A stretch of 64,000 nucleotides of DNA from Pleionea sp. CnH1-48 (lineage in GTDB: Bacteria > Pseudomonadota > Gammaproteobacteria > Enterobacterales > Kangiellaceae): assembly GCF_024124665.1 (NCBI RefSeq), contig NZ_JAMXSB010000010.1, positions 62,001 through 126,000 of the forward strand. The letters are read 5' to 3'. The notes beneath the pieces are model-generated. The model had not been told where the DNA came from, ran no database searches, and was given only the letters and a program-made list of their open reading frames with translations. Of this stretch, positions 18,545-28,253 are shown in pieces; position 1 is the stretch's first letter, and each line of letters begins with the position of its first letter. The position numbers and the translations under genes were made by a program.

Positions 18545-19588
18545 TTGTCTGAATTAAGCAGAACTTTGAAAACAATCACGTTAGCGATCGATTGTATGGG
18601 GGGCGACTATGGCCCTCCTATCTCTGTTGGTGCTGCTCTTATAGCACTAGAACAACACCCCCACCTTCATTTAAAACTCTTTGGCGATCAAGATCGCATC
18701 AAGCAAGAGCTTTCTCGCAGTTCTATTAATCTCTCTCAACGAGTCACCATTTGCCCAACCTCTGATGTTGTGTTGATGGATGATAAACCGTCTGTTGCCC
18801 TTCGCAGTAAGCGTGATTCTTCAATGCGTAAGGCAATAGAAGCCGTGCGAGATGGAGAAGCCGATGCTTGCGTCAGTGCAGGCAATACCGGAGCCTTAAT
18901 GGCGCTGTCTCGGTTTATTATTAAGATGTTGCCTGGTATTGATCGTCCTGCAATTATTACTGCCATTCCTACCGCCAATGGTCATACGCACATGTTAGAT
19001 TTAGGTGCGAATATTGACTGTGATTCTGAAACCTTATTTCAGTTCGGCATTATGGGCTCGGTTTTAGCGTCTGCGATTCATAATATTCCACGACCTACGG
19101 TTGGATTGTTGAATATTGGTGAAGAAGAAATTAAAGGTAATGATCAGGTCAAACAAGCTGCGGTACTATTGCAGAGCACCTCACATATCAATTACATTGG
19201 CTTTATTGAAGGCAATGATATTTTTGCTGGTAAATGCGACGTTGTAGTGACCGACGGATTTACAGGCAATAATGTATTGAAAGCCAGTGAAGGGGTTGTC
19301 CGACTGTTAGCAAGTCAGTTGCGTTCGGTATTTGAGCGTAATCGCTTTTATAAACTGGTCGGGCTTATGATCAAACCCATTTTAAAAACATTTAAAGACG
19401 AGATCGATCCAGATAAATATAATGGGGCAACCTTGATTGGTTTAAAAGGTATTGTGATCAAGAGTCATGGCGGTGCATCTATTACCGCCACCGTTAATGC
19501 TATTAATGAAGCGATTACGGAAGTTGAAAAAAACGTACCTCAAAGAATTGCTCAAGAAGTTGAAAACCTATTAATCGACAGGAGCTAA
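18545..19588 (+). CDS. plsX: Phosphate acyltransferase PlsX
   Basis: Converts acyl-ACP and phosphate to acyl-phosphate, the acyl donor for PlsY, at the inner membrane face. The 347 residues carry the opening AIDCMGGDYGP, GNTGALMA, DLGANIDC, and GFTGNNVLK. Both candidate starts are TTG (18545, or 18566 giving a 340-residue protein closer to the usual start); neither has a strong ribosome site. A possible -10 TATAAT lies at 18501-18506, with a poorly spaced TTGACG at 18481. fabH follows after 3 bp. Confidence 0.93.
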   Translation: MSELSRTLKTITLAIDCMGGDYGPPISVGAALIALEQHPHLHLKLFGDQDRIKQELSRSSINLSQRVTICPTSDVVLMDDKPSVALRSKRDSSMRKAIEAVRDGEADACVSAGNTGALMALSRFIIKMLPGIDRPAIITAIPTANGHTHMLDLGANIDCDSETLFQFGIMGSVLASAIHNIPRPTVGLLNIGEEEIKGNDQVKQAAVLLQSTSHINYIGFIEGNDIFAGKCDVVVTDGFTGNNVLKASEGVVRLLASQLRSVFERNRFYKLVGLMIKPILKTFKDEIDPDKYNGATLIGLKGIVIKSHGGASITATVNAINEAITEVEKNVPQRIAQEVENLLIDRS

Positions 19589-19591
19589 TTT

Positions 19592-20551
19592 ATGTATAGT
19601 CGTATTGTTGGTACAGGTAGCTACCTGCCAGAAAAAGTTCTAACGAATAAAGAACTGGAATCCATGGTGGAAACCAGTCACGAATGGATTGTTGAGCGAA
19701 CCGGTATTCACCAACGTCACATTGCCGCCGAAGATGAAAGTGCTTCTGTGTTAGGTGCAAAGGCAGCAGAACGAGCAATCGAAGCTGCGGGTATCGATAA
19801 GAATGAAATCGATATGATCATTGTTGCAACAGCAACTTCTGATCGTTTGTTCCCAAGTACAGCCTGTTTTGTTGGTAAAAAATTAGGCCTGGAAGGTGTT
19901 GCTGCATTTGACGTGACTGCCGCTTGTGCTGGTTTTGTGTATGGAATGAGTATCGCTGATCAGTACATTCGTACAGGCAACAAGAAAAATATTTTGGTTA
20001 TCGGCACCGAAGTCCTGTCTCGTATTCTCGACTGGGAAGATCGTACCACTTGTGTATTGTTTGGTGATGGTGCTGGGGCTGTGGTAATGTCCGCGTCCGA
20101 AGAGCAAGGCATTATGTCGACACATGTTCATGCTGATGGTAGCTACGTCGATTTACTGTACTCACCGAATATTATTCGCGGTCAAGAAGAAGGTTGTGTT
20201 CGCCCTAAAGTATTTATGAAGGGTAACGAAGTCTTTAAAGTCGCAGTAAGAACTTTGAGCAGTATCGTAGATGAAACCTTAACTGCCAACAATATGACCC
20301 GTGAAGACATTGACTGGCTGATTCCACACCAGGCCAATATTCGTATTATCCAGGCAACCGCTAAGAAATTACAGATGCCGATGGAACAAGTAATGGTCAC
20401 CGTTAACGAGCATGGTAATACCTCTAGCGCGTCTATTCCTTTGGCATTAGACAAAGCGGTACGTGCAGGAACCATTAAGCGTGGTGAAACCTTGTTATTG
20501 GAAACCTTTGGTGGTGGTTTTGCCTGGGCATCAGCCTTATTAAAGCTCTGA
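19592..20551 (+). CDS. fabH: 3-oxoacyl-ACP synthase III FabH
   Basis: Starts fatty-acid synthesis by condensing acetyl-CoA with malonyl-ACP. The 319 residues have the catalytic Cys in [10 protein letters not shown], His in IPHQANIRI, and Asn in [10 protein letters not shown]; length is typical. ATG at 19592 with AGGAG 8 nt before it, 3 bp after plsX. Retained inside the cluster as in enterics, unlike Pseudomonas where the fab block lacks it. Confidence 0.96.
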   Translation: MYSRIVGTGSYLPEKVLTNKELESMVETSHEWIVERTGIHQRHIAAEDESASVLGAKAAERAIEAAGIDKNEIDMIIVATATSDRLFPSTACFVGKKLGLEGVAAFDVTAACAGFVYGMSIADQYIRTGNKKNILVIGTEVLSRILDWEDRTTCVLFGDGAGAVVMSASEEQGIMSTHVHADGSYVDLLYSPNIIRGQEEGCVRPKVFMKGNEVFKVAVRTLSSIVDETLTANNMTREDIDWLIPHQANIRIIQATAKKLQMPMEQVMVTVNEHGNTSSASIPLALDKAVRAGTIKRGETLLLETFGGGFAWASALLKL

Positions 20552-20629
20552 TTTTAGTCATTAGTGTCTGTTTGATAGCGATACGCCTCACATCGCGTAT
20601 CGCCGAAATATAGCGAGTTAATAATAACA

Positions 20630-21565
20630 ATGAATGATCAATTAGCGTTTATCTTCCCTGGGCAGGGTTCTCAAGCCGTCGCCATGTTATCCAGCTTTGC
20701 TGATAGTGACGTTGTCGCAGCGACCTTTAAAGAAGCGTCTGATGCGTTGGGTTACGACTTATGGGCATTGTGTCAGGAAGGACCGGATACTGAGCTTAAT
20801 AAAACGGATAAGACTCAACCTGCTTTGTTGACCGCCAGTGTTGCTTTGTGGCGCTTATGGCAAGAGCAAACGAGTGTTCAGCCTTCAGTGTTAGCGGGTC
20901 ATAGCTTGGGTGAATACAGCGCGCTTGTGTGTGCGGGTGTTTTCTCATTAGCTGATGCGGTTCAGTTGGTTGAAGCTCGTGGGCAGTTTATGCAACAAGC
21001 GGTTGCTGAAGGCAGTGGCAAGATGGCCGCTATTATTGGTCTGGACGACGCATTAATTGTTGAAGCCTGTAATGAGGCCGCTGAAGGAGAAGTGGTTTCT
21101 CCTGTGAATTACAACTCCCCAGGACAAGTGGTTATTGCTGGTAATGCGGATGCTGTTGAGCGTGCTATGGTGCTTTGTAAAGAAAAAGGTGCCAAAAAAG
21201 CGATGCCGCTAAAAGTCAGTGTTCCATCACACTGCGCTTTAATGTCTCCAGCCGCCGAAAAACTGGCCGAAAAACTGGCGTCGATTGCTTTTAACACGCC
21301 AAATGTTGCCGTTATTAATAATGTGGATGTTGCCAAAGCTTCTAGCGAAAGCGATATTCGCGACGCTTTGGTCCGCCAGTTGTTTAATCCTGTGCGCTGG
21401 ACAGAAACCGTGCAAGTTATGAAAGAGCAGGGAATCACCACTTTGGTTGAAATGGGACCAGGCAAAGTACTTTCTGGATTAAACAAGCGAATTTCAAGAG
21501 AGCTTACCAGTTACTCCGTCGGTGAGAAAGAAGCTTTCGAAAAAGTGATTGAAGAACTAAAATAA
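20630..21565 (+). CDS. fabD: Malonyl CoA-ACP transacylase FabD
   Basis: Loads malonyl groups onto ACP. The 311 residues show FPGQGSQAV, the nucleophile motif GHSLGEYSA, and the active His in SVPSHCALM. Before it, in the 78-bp gap after fabH, stands a perfect hairpin GCGATACGC / GCGTATCGC (20578-20603) without a T tract. A 162-bp gap with a long inverted repeat follows. Confidence 0.95.
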   Translation: MNDQLAFIFPGQGSQAVAMLSSFADSDVVAATFKEASDALGYDLWALCQEGPDTELNKTDKTQPALLTASVALWRLWQEQTSVQPSVLAGHSLGEYSALVCAGVFSLADAVQLVEARGQFMQQAVAEGSGKMAAIIGLDDALIVEACNEAAEGEVVSPVNYNSPGQVVIAGNADAVERAMVLCKEKGAKKAMPLKVSVPSHCALMSPAAEKLAEKLASIAFNTPNVAVINNVDVAKASSESDIRDALVRQLFNPVRWTETVQVMKEQGITTLVEMGPGKVLSGLNKRISRELTSYSVGEKEAFEKVIEELK

Positions 21566-21613
21566 TGTCATTTCGCATCATTTCGACGCAAAATTAAGAG
21601 TTTTTGTCACATA

Positions 21614-21641
21614 TTAATTTAACAATTGTTCGTTAAATTAA
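21614..21641. promoter_or_regulatory. 28-bp perfect inverted repeat upstream of fabG
   Basis: Arms TTAATTTAAC (21614-21623) and GTTAAATTAA (21632-21641) with 8-bp centre, followed by a -10-like TATAAT at 21668-21673. No T tract follows, so an operator is more likely than a terminator. I do not recognise the cognate regulator. Confidence 0.45.
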
Positions 21642-21727
21642 CGCTGCGTTGTCTTCGATGAAAGGCGTATAATCTCAGTTTTTCTGAAAAGCTGAATAGT
21701 TAAAAAGAATAGTTTTGGGGAACCAAC

Positions 21728-22474
21728 ATGTCCGAAAACGCAAAATTAGCTTTAGTAACTGGGGCCAGTCGTGGCATTGGCCAAGCCATTGCGCTTACTT
21801 TAGGCCGAGAAGGCCATACAGTTATTGGAACTGCGACATCAGCAGCCGGTGCTGAAAAAATTTCTGCAACTTTACAGGAGGCAGGTGTCAAAGGAAAAGG
21901 CATGGTGGTTAATGTCGCCGAAGCCGATTCTATTGATCAACTGTTAGCTGACATCAAAACTGAATTTGGTGGCAGCCCTGAGATTTTGGTTAATAACGCG
22001 GGCATTACCCGTGACAACTTATTAATGCGTATGAAAGACGATGAGTGGGAAAGCATTTTGCAGACCAACCTTACATCGATTTATCGTCTTTCTAAAGCCT
22101 GTATGCGTGGCATGATGAAAGCGCGCTGGGGACGCATTGTGAATGTAGGCTCTGTAGTGGGTACCACAGGTAATCCTGGGCAGACTAACTACTCAGCAGC
22201 GAAAGCCGGAGTGATTGGCTTTTCTAAGTCTTTAGCGAAAGAGATCGGTGCCCGTGGCATCACTGTTAATGTGGTAGCTCCAGGTTTTATCGATACTGAT
22301 ATGACCAAGGCTTTAGAAGAAGATCAGCGTAGCGTGCTACAAAATCAGATTGCTCTAGGTCGGTTAGGTGACCCATCTGATATTGCTGAAGCCGTTTGCT
22401 TTTTAGCCTCTGATAAGGCGGGCTATATCACGGGTGAAACGCTTCACGTTAACGGCGGAATGAATATGGCTTAG
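21728..22474 (+). CDS. fabG: 3-oxoacyl-ACP reductase FabG
   Basis: NADPH-dependent reductase of the elongation cycle. The 248-residue short-chain dehydrogenase has GASRGIGQA (cofactor loop), NNAGITRDNLLMRM, catalytic YSAAKAG (Tyr-x3-Lys) and the C-terminal GGMNMA. GGGGAACC precedes the ATG. It probably has its own promoter given the 162-bp gap and TATAAT upstream. Confidence 0.96.
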   Translation: MSENAKLALVTGASRGIGQAIALTLGREGHTVIGTATSAAGAEKISATLQEAGVKGKGMVVNVAEADSIDQLLADIKTEFGGSPEILVNNAGITRDNLLMRMKDDEWESILQTNLTSIYRLSKACMRGMMKARWGRIVNVGSVVGTTGNPGQTNYSAAKAGVIGFSKSLAKEIGARGITVNVVAPGFIDTDMTKALEEDQRSVLQNQIALGRLGDPSDIAEAVCFLASDKAGYITGETLHVNGGMNMA

Positions 22475-22526
22475 TGCGATATTCTTTGTGAATTTATCGT
22501 ATTAAGTGCTTGATTTTTATGTGTTA

Positions 22527-22572
22527 TCAGACCGATAATGGCTGCCATATCTGGTCTGACCAACGTTTTTTT
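22527..22572 (+). terminator. Long hairpin with T tract between fabG and acpP
   Basis: Nested pairing TCAGACC / GGTCTGA (22527-22533, 22553-22559), GAT/ATC and ATGGC / GCCAT, then a seven-T tract at 22566-22572 after a 6-nt gap. Likely partial terminator or attenuator that separates acpP from fabG. Confidence 0.5.
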
Positions 22573-22655
22573 ATAGGTTGTAGCTTGCAACTTATTTATG
22601 AATCAATAAACTAGCAGCGCAGCGAAGGCTGTGAATTTGGAGGAATAATTCAGTC

Positions 22656-22898
22656 ATGAGTACTATTGAAGAGCGTGTAAAAAATATTGTTGTTGAACAA
22701 CTAGGTGTTAAAGAAGAAGAAGTATCTAGCGAGTCGTCTTTTGTTGACGATTTAGGTGCAGACTCTTTGGACACTGTTGAATTGGTTATGGCTTTAGAAG
22801 AGGAATTCGATACTGAGATTCCTGATGAAGAAGCAGAGAAAATCAGCACTGTTCAAGCGGCAATTGACTACATCAAAGCGAATGTAGACAACGCTTAA
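22656..22898 (+). CDS. acpP: Acyl carrier protein
   Basis: Carrier of growing acyl chains; 80 acidic residues with the phosphopantetheine site GADSLDTVE (Ser near 38). Strong ribosome site GGAGGAATAATTC before ATG 22656. Flanked by hairpins with T tracts on both sides, which suggests separate high-level transcription, as is common for acpP. Confidence 0.98.
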   Translation: MSTIEERVKNIVVEQLGVKEEEVSSESSFVDDLGADSLDTVELVMALEEEFDTEIPDEEAEKISTVQAAIDYIKANVDNA

Positions 22899-22942
22899 TT
22901 TATCCTCGTAACGGCTTTTGTCCGTAAGTTGATAAGAAAAAA

Positions 22943-22987
22943 AAGACTGTTATGGAAGCAAAAATGCTTTCGCAACGGTCTTTTTTG
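22943..22987 (+). terminator. Terminator between acpP and fabF
   Basis: Arms AAGACTGTT (22943-22951) and AACGGTCTT (22974-22982) with one G-U pair, an inner AGCA/TGCT stem, and a T tract to 22986. Read-through to fabF 19 bp later is presumably partial. Confidence 0.8.
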
Positions 22988-23005
22988 CATTTGGGAGTTA
23001 AATAA

Positions 23006-24244
23006 GTGAACGGTAAAAGAGTAGTGGTTACCGGGCTCGGTATGCTAAGCCCGGTTGGATTAAATGTTGAAGATACGTGGAAAAATATTTTAGCGGGTCA
23101 GAGTGGTGTCGAGGCCATTGAGTCTTTTGATGCATCGGCTTTTAACACTCGTTTTAGTGCGTCTGTCAAAGGATTTGATCCCACTGATTATTTATCGCCC
23201 AAAGAAGCGCGAAAGTTTGATCCATTTATTCAACTCGGTCTTGCTGCGAGTATTCAGGCGATCAAAGACAGCGGTATCGAAGTGGATGAGAGCAATGCCC
23301 ATCGTATTGGTACTTGTGTCGGCTCTGGGATTGGCGGTTTGTCGACAACAGAAAAAAACATTGCTGCACTGAATAAGTCTGGGCCTCGAAAAGTATCGCC
23401 TTTTTACGTACCTGGCTCCATCATTAATATGATTTCTGGCCAGTTATCCATCATGTATGGGTTAAAAGGACCTAACATCTCTATTGTTACGGCATGTACT
23501 ACTGGCGTTCATTCTATTGGGCATGCGGCCCGAATGATTGCCTATGGTGATGCGGATGTGATGGTGGCTGGTGGCGCAGAGATGGCGACTTGCCCAATCG
23601 GGATTGCTGGTTTTTCGGCAGCAAAAGCTTTGTCGACTCGTAACGACGAACCGCAAAAAGCCAGCCGTCCGTGGGATAAAGATCGCGATGGTTTTGTGTT
23701 GGGTGATGGTGCCGGTGTTTTAGTACTCGAAGAGTACGACATGGCGGTAAAACGTGGCGCAAAAATTTATGCCGAAGTGACAGGTTTTGGTATGAGTGGC
23801 GACGCTTACCACATGACATCACCTCCTGAAAATGGTGAAGGTGCAGCGGCAGCGATGCGCAACGCATTAAATGATGCAGGCGTAAACGCCGATCAAGTGG
23901 GCTACATCAATGCGCACGGAACTTCGACCAAAGCGGGCGATATTGCTGAATGCATTGCCATTAAATCGGTGATGGGAGAACATGCCAATAACGTGATGGT
24001 GAGTTCTACCAAGTCTATGATCGGGCATTTGCTGGGAGCAGCTGGAGCGGTTGAATCTTTATTTAGTATTTTGGCCATCCATGACGGTGCTATCCCGCCA
24101 ACGATCAACTTAGACAACCCTGATGATGGTTGCGATTTAGACTTTGTTCCTCACGAAGCGCGTCAGCAAGCTGTGCAACATGTGTTGTGTAACAGTTTTG
24201 GTTTTGGCGGCACAAATGGCTCATTGTTGTTCAGTAAAGTTTAA
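23006..24244 (+). CDS. fabF: 3-oxoacyl-ACP synthase II FabF
   Basis: Elongating condensing enzyme (KAS II). The 412 residues have the nucleophile Cys in VTACTTGVH, His in NAHGTST and His in GHLLGAAGA, plus [12 protein letters not shown] start at 23006 with GGGAG 10 nt before it. A second, divergent KAS II gene lies at 45332-46555; this copy, inside the fab cluster, is the housekeeping one. Confidence 0.95.
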   Translation: MNGKRVVVTGLGMLSPVGLNVEDTWKNILAGQSGVEAIESFDASAFNTRFSASVKGFDPTDYLSPKEARKFDPFIQLGLAASIQAIKDSGIEVDESNAHRIGTCVGSGIGGLSTTEKNIAALNKSGPRKVSPFYVPGSIINMISGQLSIMYGLKGPNISIVTACTTGVHSIGHAARMIAYGDADVMVAGGAEMATCPIGIAGFSAAKALSTRNDEPQKASRPWDKDRDGFVLGDGAGVLVLEEYDMAVKRGAKIYAEVTGFGMSGDAYHMTSPPENGEGAAAAMRNALNDAGVNADQVGYINAHGTSTKAGDIAECIAIKSVMGEHANNVMVSSTKSMIGHLLGAAGAVESLFSILAIHDGAIPPTINLDNPDDGCDLDFVPHEARQQAVQHVLCNSFGFGGTNGSLLFSKV

Positions 24245-24259
24245 AATCAGTTCTATTAA

Positions 24260-25084
24260 ATGAACATTATTTTTTCTGATCAAGAAGAGGGAATAAGCCC
24301 GCTGGATCGTGGGCTTATTTATGGCGATGGTTTTTTTACTACGATGCGTATTCAAAACCATCGTCCATTATTTTGGGACGATCATATCTTTCGCATTCAA
24401 ACATCTGCTCACCGATTATTATTTCCTGAACTAGAACTTGAGTTCCTGCAACAGCAATTGTTCCCCAATTTACCCAAAGAAGGGATTTGTCGATTATTAT
24501 TCACGCGAGGAGATGGTCCCAGAGGTTATGCCATTCCCGCAGAGCCTAAGCCTAACTGCATCGTGATGTTAGCTCCCTTATCGACACAGTTACATTCAAA
24601 GGATATGCGCCAGTTAAAGGCGATGATTTGTCAAACCAGTGCAGGTATTAATGCCAGTTTGGCAGGTATTAAACACATCAATCGGCTAGATAATGTATTA
24701 GCTCGAACCGAAGTAGAGCAGGCTCTCTGCGACGAAGGATTGATGTTTGCTGGTGATTCTCTGGTTTGTGCCACTCAGGCCAATGTTTTTTGTGTTCGAG
24801 GTCAAGAGGTACTGACACCTAAGCTGCATCAGTATGGTGTTGACGGAATCATGAAAAAAAACATTTCGCGTTGGCTACAATCACTACAAATCCCCTTAAT
24901 TGAGACTCAAATCACACGACAAATTCTTGAAGAGAGCGAGGAAGTTTTCCTTTCCAATTGTGTCTCTGGCATAATGAAGATTGCTCAATTAGAACAACTG
25001 GATTTTGAACAGCGGGTGGCCGAAGCGTCATCGGTTGCTCTTCAATTGCATCACCATTTCTTAAAGGCGTTATCAAATTTATGA
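24260..25084 (+). CDS. pabC: Aminodeoxychorismate lyase PabC
   Basis: PLP enzyme that releases p-aminobenzoate from aminodeoxychorismate for folate synthesis. The 274-residue class IV aminotransferase fold shows LDRGLIYGDGFFTTMRI at the start, the PLP Lys in GIKHINRLDNVLA, and EEVFLSNCVSGI. The stop overlaps mltG by 4 bp, the usual pabC-mltG-tmk-holB order. Confidence 0.9.
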   Translation: MNIIFSDQEEGISPLDRGLIYGDGFFTTMRIQNHRPLFWDDHIFRIQTSAHRLLFPELELEFLQQQLFPNLPKEGICRLLFTRGDGPRGYAIPAEPKPNCIVMLAPLSTQLHSKDMRQLKAMICQTSAGINASLAGIKHINRLDNVLARTEVEQALCDEGLMFAGDSLVCATQANVFCVRGQEVLTPKLHQYGVDGIMKKNISRWLQSLQIPLIETQITRQILEESEEVFLSNCVSGIMKIAQLEQLDFEQRVAEASSVALQLHHHFLKALSNL

Positions 25085-26085
25085 AGTTAATGCTTCGTTA
25101 TGCTCTTGGCATTATTTTACTCGGCTTGCTGTTGGTAGGAAGCTGGAGTTATTTTTCTTATCAGCAATTTATTGCTGAGCCTGTTGCTATTCAACATCCG
25201 ATGACCTTTAAGCTTGCCAAAGGCGATAGCGGTTATCGAGTAATCAACAATTTGGTGAAACAAAACATTATTTCTCAACCGCGCTGGGCCAAGCTGTATT
25301 TGCAGATCAGTAAGAAGAATGGCCTAAAAGCGGGCACCTATCAGCTTCAGTCGGGTATGACGTTTCCGCAATTAATTGAGCTGTTTATTGACGGCAAAGA
25401 AATTCAGCATCAACTGACATTTATTGAAGGCTGGAATATTCATCAATTGCGACAATTTGTTAGCCAACAACCGACGCTAACTAAAGTGACCACTGACTGG
25501 ACTGACGAACAATTACTGGAAGCCATTGGCGCGACAGAATCTCATTTGGAAGGTTTGTTTTTTCCTGATACCTATCATTTTCCAGAAGGCTATCGAGATA
25601 TCGATTTGTATCAACGAGCCTATCAACGTTTAACACAAACCTTGGCCGAAGAATGGCAGCAGCGAGAAGCTGAGCTGCCCTATGAAAATGCTTATGAGGC
25701 CCTTATCATGGCATCCATTGTTGAAAAAGAAACCGGACGTGCCGAAGAGCGAGCTACTATCGCAGGCGTGTTTGTTCGACGCATGCAGAAACGTATGCGA
25801 CTGCAAACAGACCCAACGGTTATTTATGGTATTGGTGCTGATTTTGATGGGGATATTAAGCGCGTTCATCTAAGAACCGACACGCCATACAATACTTATA
25901 CCCGACATGGATTACCGCCGACGCCCATTGCGATAGTTGGTCGAGAGTCCATTCATGCGGCATTACATCCTGCGCCAGGAAAGGTGTTATACTTTGTGTC
26001 TCGAGGGGATGGTAGTCACCATTTTAGTGAAACTCTGCAAGAGCACAATGCAGCCGTCAGAAAGTATCAATTAAAACAAAAATGA
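25081..26085 (+). CDS. mltG: Endolytic murein transglycosylase MltG
   Basis: Inner-membrane lytic transglycosylase that cuts nascent glycan strands. The 334 residues have one N-terminal helix (LGIILLGLLLVGSWSYF), a LysM-like region, and the YceG catalytic domain with Glu in ASIVEKETG and the ending region with PGKVLYFVSRGDGSHHFSETL. It overlaps both pabC and tmk by 4 bp each. Confidence 0.95.
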   Translation: MKLMLRYALGIILLGLLLVGSWSYFSYQQFIAEPVAIQHPMTFKLAKGDSGYRVINNLVKQNIISQPRWAKLYLQISKKNGLKAGTYQLQSGMTFPQLIELFIDGKEIQHQLTFIEGWNIHQLRQFVSQQPTLTKVTTDWTDEQLLEAIGATESHLEGLFFPDTYHFPEGYRDIDLYQRAYQRLTQTLAEEWQQREAELPYENAYEALIMASIVEKETGRAEERATIAGVFVRRMQKRMRLQTDPTVIYGIGADFDGDIKRVHLRTDTPYNTYTRHGLPPTPIAIVGRESIHAALHPAPGKVLYFVSRGDGSHHFSETLQEHNAAVRKYQLKQK

Positions 26086-26720
26086 AGCCTGGACAATTTA
26101 TAACAATTGAAGGTGGTGAAGGCGTTGGCAAAACCACCAATATTCAGTTTGTAGAATCCTTATTGCAACAAGAAGGAATCGAATATCTCCTGACCCGCGA
26201 GCCGGGTGGAACTCCCTTCGCCGAAGAAATTCGCGAATTGCTGTTGGCTAAACGAGACGAAAATGTCAGCAGTGACGCTGAGCTGTTGTTGATGTTTGCT
26301 GCTCGTGCTCAACACGTAGCAGAAAAAATAAAACCAGCGTTAGCTAAAGGCTCCTGGGTTATCGGTGACCGATTTACTGATGCCAGTTTTGCTTATCAGG
26401 GCGGCGGGCGTGGGATTGATTGGGCGCGTATTGAACAGCTCGAACAATGGACTCTGCAATCTTTTAAACCTTGTTTTACTTTACTACTCGATGTCGATCC
26501 TCAAATTGGAATGCAGCGAGCGGCTAACCGTGGTGAGCTTGACCGGTTTGAGATAGAAAATCTCGAATTTTTTAATCAAGTCAGAGCGGGTTATCAACGT
26601 CGAGTTGCAGAAGATCCGGAGCGTTTTGCTTTGATAGATGCCAGCGTGTCATTAGAACAGGTGCAAGAGCAAATAAAAACGCAACTCTTGGCTTTTATAA
26701 AGCGTTCGAATCAGGATTAG
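26082..26720 (+). CDS. tmk: Thymidylate kinase
   Basis: Phosphorylates dTMP to dTDP. The 212 residues show P-loop EGGEGVGKTT, the DR(Y/F) motif in GDRFTDASFAYQGGGR, and REPGGTP. It starts inside the mltG stop (ATGA overlap). holB follows after 5 bp. Confidence 0.96.
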   Translation: MKPGQFITIEGGEGVGKTTNIQFVESLLQQEGIEYLLTREPGGTPFAEEIRELLLAKRDENVSSDAELLLMFAARAQHVAEKIKPALAKGSWVIGDRFTDASFAYQGGGRGIDWARIEQLEQWTLQSFKPCFTLLLDVDPQIGMQRAANRGELDRFEIENLEFFNQVRAGYQRRVAEDPERFALIDASVSLEQVQEQIKTQLLAFIKRSNQD

Positions 26721-26725
26721 CATTC

Positions 26726-27694
26726 ATGCAATATTTTCCCTGGCATCAGGCCTCTCACCAACGATTAGCTGAATCTTATGAGCAGCAACGTTTACCTCAT
26801 GGTTTACTTTTAATTGCGCGAGAGGGCAGTGGTAGTGACATCTTTGCGCGCCACTGGGCGGCATGGCTATTGTGTGAAGCTGAGCAGAAACCTTGTGGTC
26901 GTTGCAAGAGTTGTCAGCTGATCGAATCGCAAACTCATCCTGATTTTCATTGGTTGGGGATCGAAGAAGGCAAAAAGTCCATTTCTATTGATCAAGTTCG
27001 TGAACTGACCGTGAAGCTAAAAGAAAGCGCCAGCTTGAATCATTGGCGAGTTGCTGTGATTTATCAAGCTGAGCGGTTGACGGTTAATGGCTACAACGCT
27101 TTGCTAAAAACTTTAGAAGAGCCGGGCGGACATACTCAACTGCTATTGGTGGCAGGTGATAAGTCCCGTATACCCGCGACTATTTTGAGTCGTTGTCAGT
27201 TAATGGATATTAATGCTGCTCAAGATCAAACAACCGTCAACTGGTTACAACAGCAATGCCCACAAGCAAAAGAAGAAGACGTTCAGTTGGCTTTGGCCCT
27301 AAGTTATTATGCACCCTTAAAGGCGCAAGCCATCATCGAGCAGCATCTTCCTCAGTTCTTTGCGTTAACCGAAAATCTCGAAGCGATTTTGCGTCGACAG
27401 CTGCCGCCTATGGCCTTAGCGGAATTAAAAGAGTTGGATCCCGAGTCGCTACTAAGTTGGTGGGATTTTTTGATATGCCAGTTGCTGCGCAAGGGCATTG
27501 ATGGCTCGTATAGCCAACAATATTCGTTAAATCGATGGTTTCAGCTTGCAGAAATCGTCTCGGAAAAGCTATTATTTCGATTAAGAGATGAATTGTTAGC
27601 TGTATTAAAAGAGGTTCAGAGTGGTGTAGCGCTTAACATGCCTATGCAACTGGATCATCTGGCCTCACAATGGATGCAGTGTGTAAAGAAGTGA
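26726..27694 (+). CDS. holB: DNA polymerase III subunit delta'
   Basis: Clamp-loader subunit. The 322 residues have the degenerate P-loop region (LIAREGSGSDIFARHW), the zinc module CGRCKSC (three Cys visible plus one upstream Cys), NALLKTLEEPG, and a SRC motif in LSRCQLM. Part of the tmk-holB-pilZ-tatD run. Confidence 0.92.
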   Translation: MQYFPWHQASHQRLAESYEQQRLPHGLLLIAREGSGSDIFARHWAAWLLCEAEQKPCGRCKSCQLIESQTHPDFHWLGIEEGKKSISIDQVRELTVKLKESASLNHWRVAVIYQAERLTVNGYNALLKTLEEPGGHTQLLLVAGDKSRIPATILSRCQLMDINAAQDQTTVNWLQQQCPQAKEEDVQLALALSYYAPLKAQAIIEQHLPQFFALTENLEAILRRQLPPMALAELKELDPESLLSWWDFLICQLLRKGIDGSYSQQYSLNRWFQLAEIVSEKLLFRLRDELLAVLKEVQSGVALNMPMQLDHLASQWMQCVKK

Positions 27695-27780
27695 TTCGTG
27701 CTGATATGAGAAGGTTTAATGACTATAGTTGTTAAACGCATCAATGAAAGCGACGTGTCAAATAAGGTGAATAGTTAATA

Positions 27781-28140
27781 ATGTCGACTCCTCCAAAAGC
27801 TGCACCTCGTCATGGGATTCTGTCTTTAACCATTAAAGATAAAGCAGTGCTTTATGCGGCCTATATGCCGTTTGTGCAAAATGGCGGCTTATTTATTCCT
27901 ACCCATAAGCATTACAAGCTGGGTGACGAAGTCTTTATGCTACTGTCCTTGATGGACGAAAAAGAAAAGCTGCCCGTTGCCGGAAAGATTATCTGGGTAA
28001 CGCCTAAGGGAGCACAAGGGAACAAAGCGGCAGGTATCGGCGTGCAGTTTTCTACGCAGGATAATGGTCAGGCTAGAACCAAAATAGAAACCTATTTGGC
28101 GGGCGCGTTACAGTCGGATCGTGCCACCCACACCATGTAA
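27781..28140 (+). CDS. pilZ: PilZ domain protein
   Basis: A 119-residue stand-alone PilZ, the type IV pilus assembly form found after holB in Pseudomonas. The PNGGLFIPT-like string (VQNGGLFIPTHK) and GKIIWVTP are conserved. The N-terminal RxxxR c-di-GMP motif is not visible, as in P. aeruginosa PilZ, so it may not bind c-di-GMP. Confidence 0.88.
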   Translation: MSTPPKAAPRHGILSLTIKDKAVLYAAYMPFVQNGGLFIPTHKHYKLGDEVFMLLSLMDEKEKLPVAGKIIWVTPKGAQGNKAAGIGVQFSTQDNGQARTKIETYLAGALQSDRATHTM

Positions 28141-28253
28141 AACATCACTTAATTCTTTTTTATCTAATGTAAATCATCAGAACGAGCACACCTCCCCATT
28201 TTATTGAGGACTGCTTGTTCTGTTTGTTTTTGAATCTACTGGAACCTACTCCT

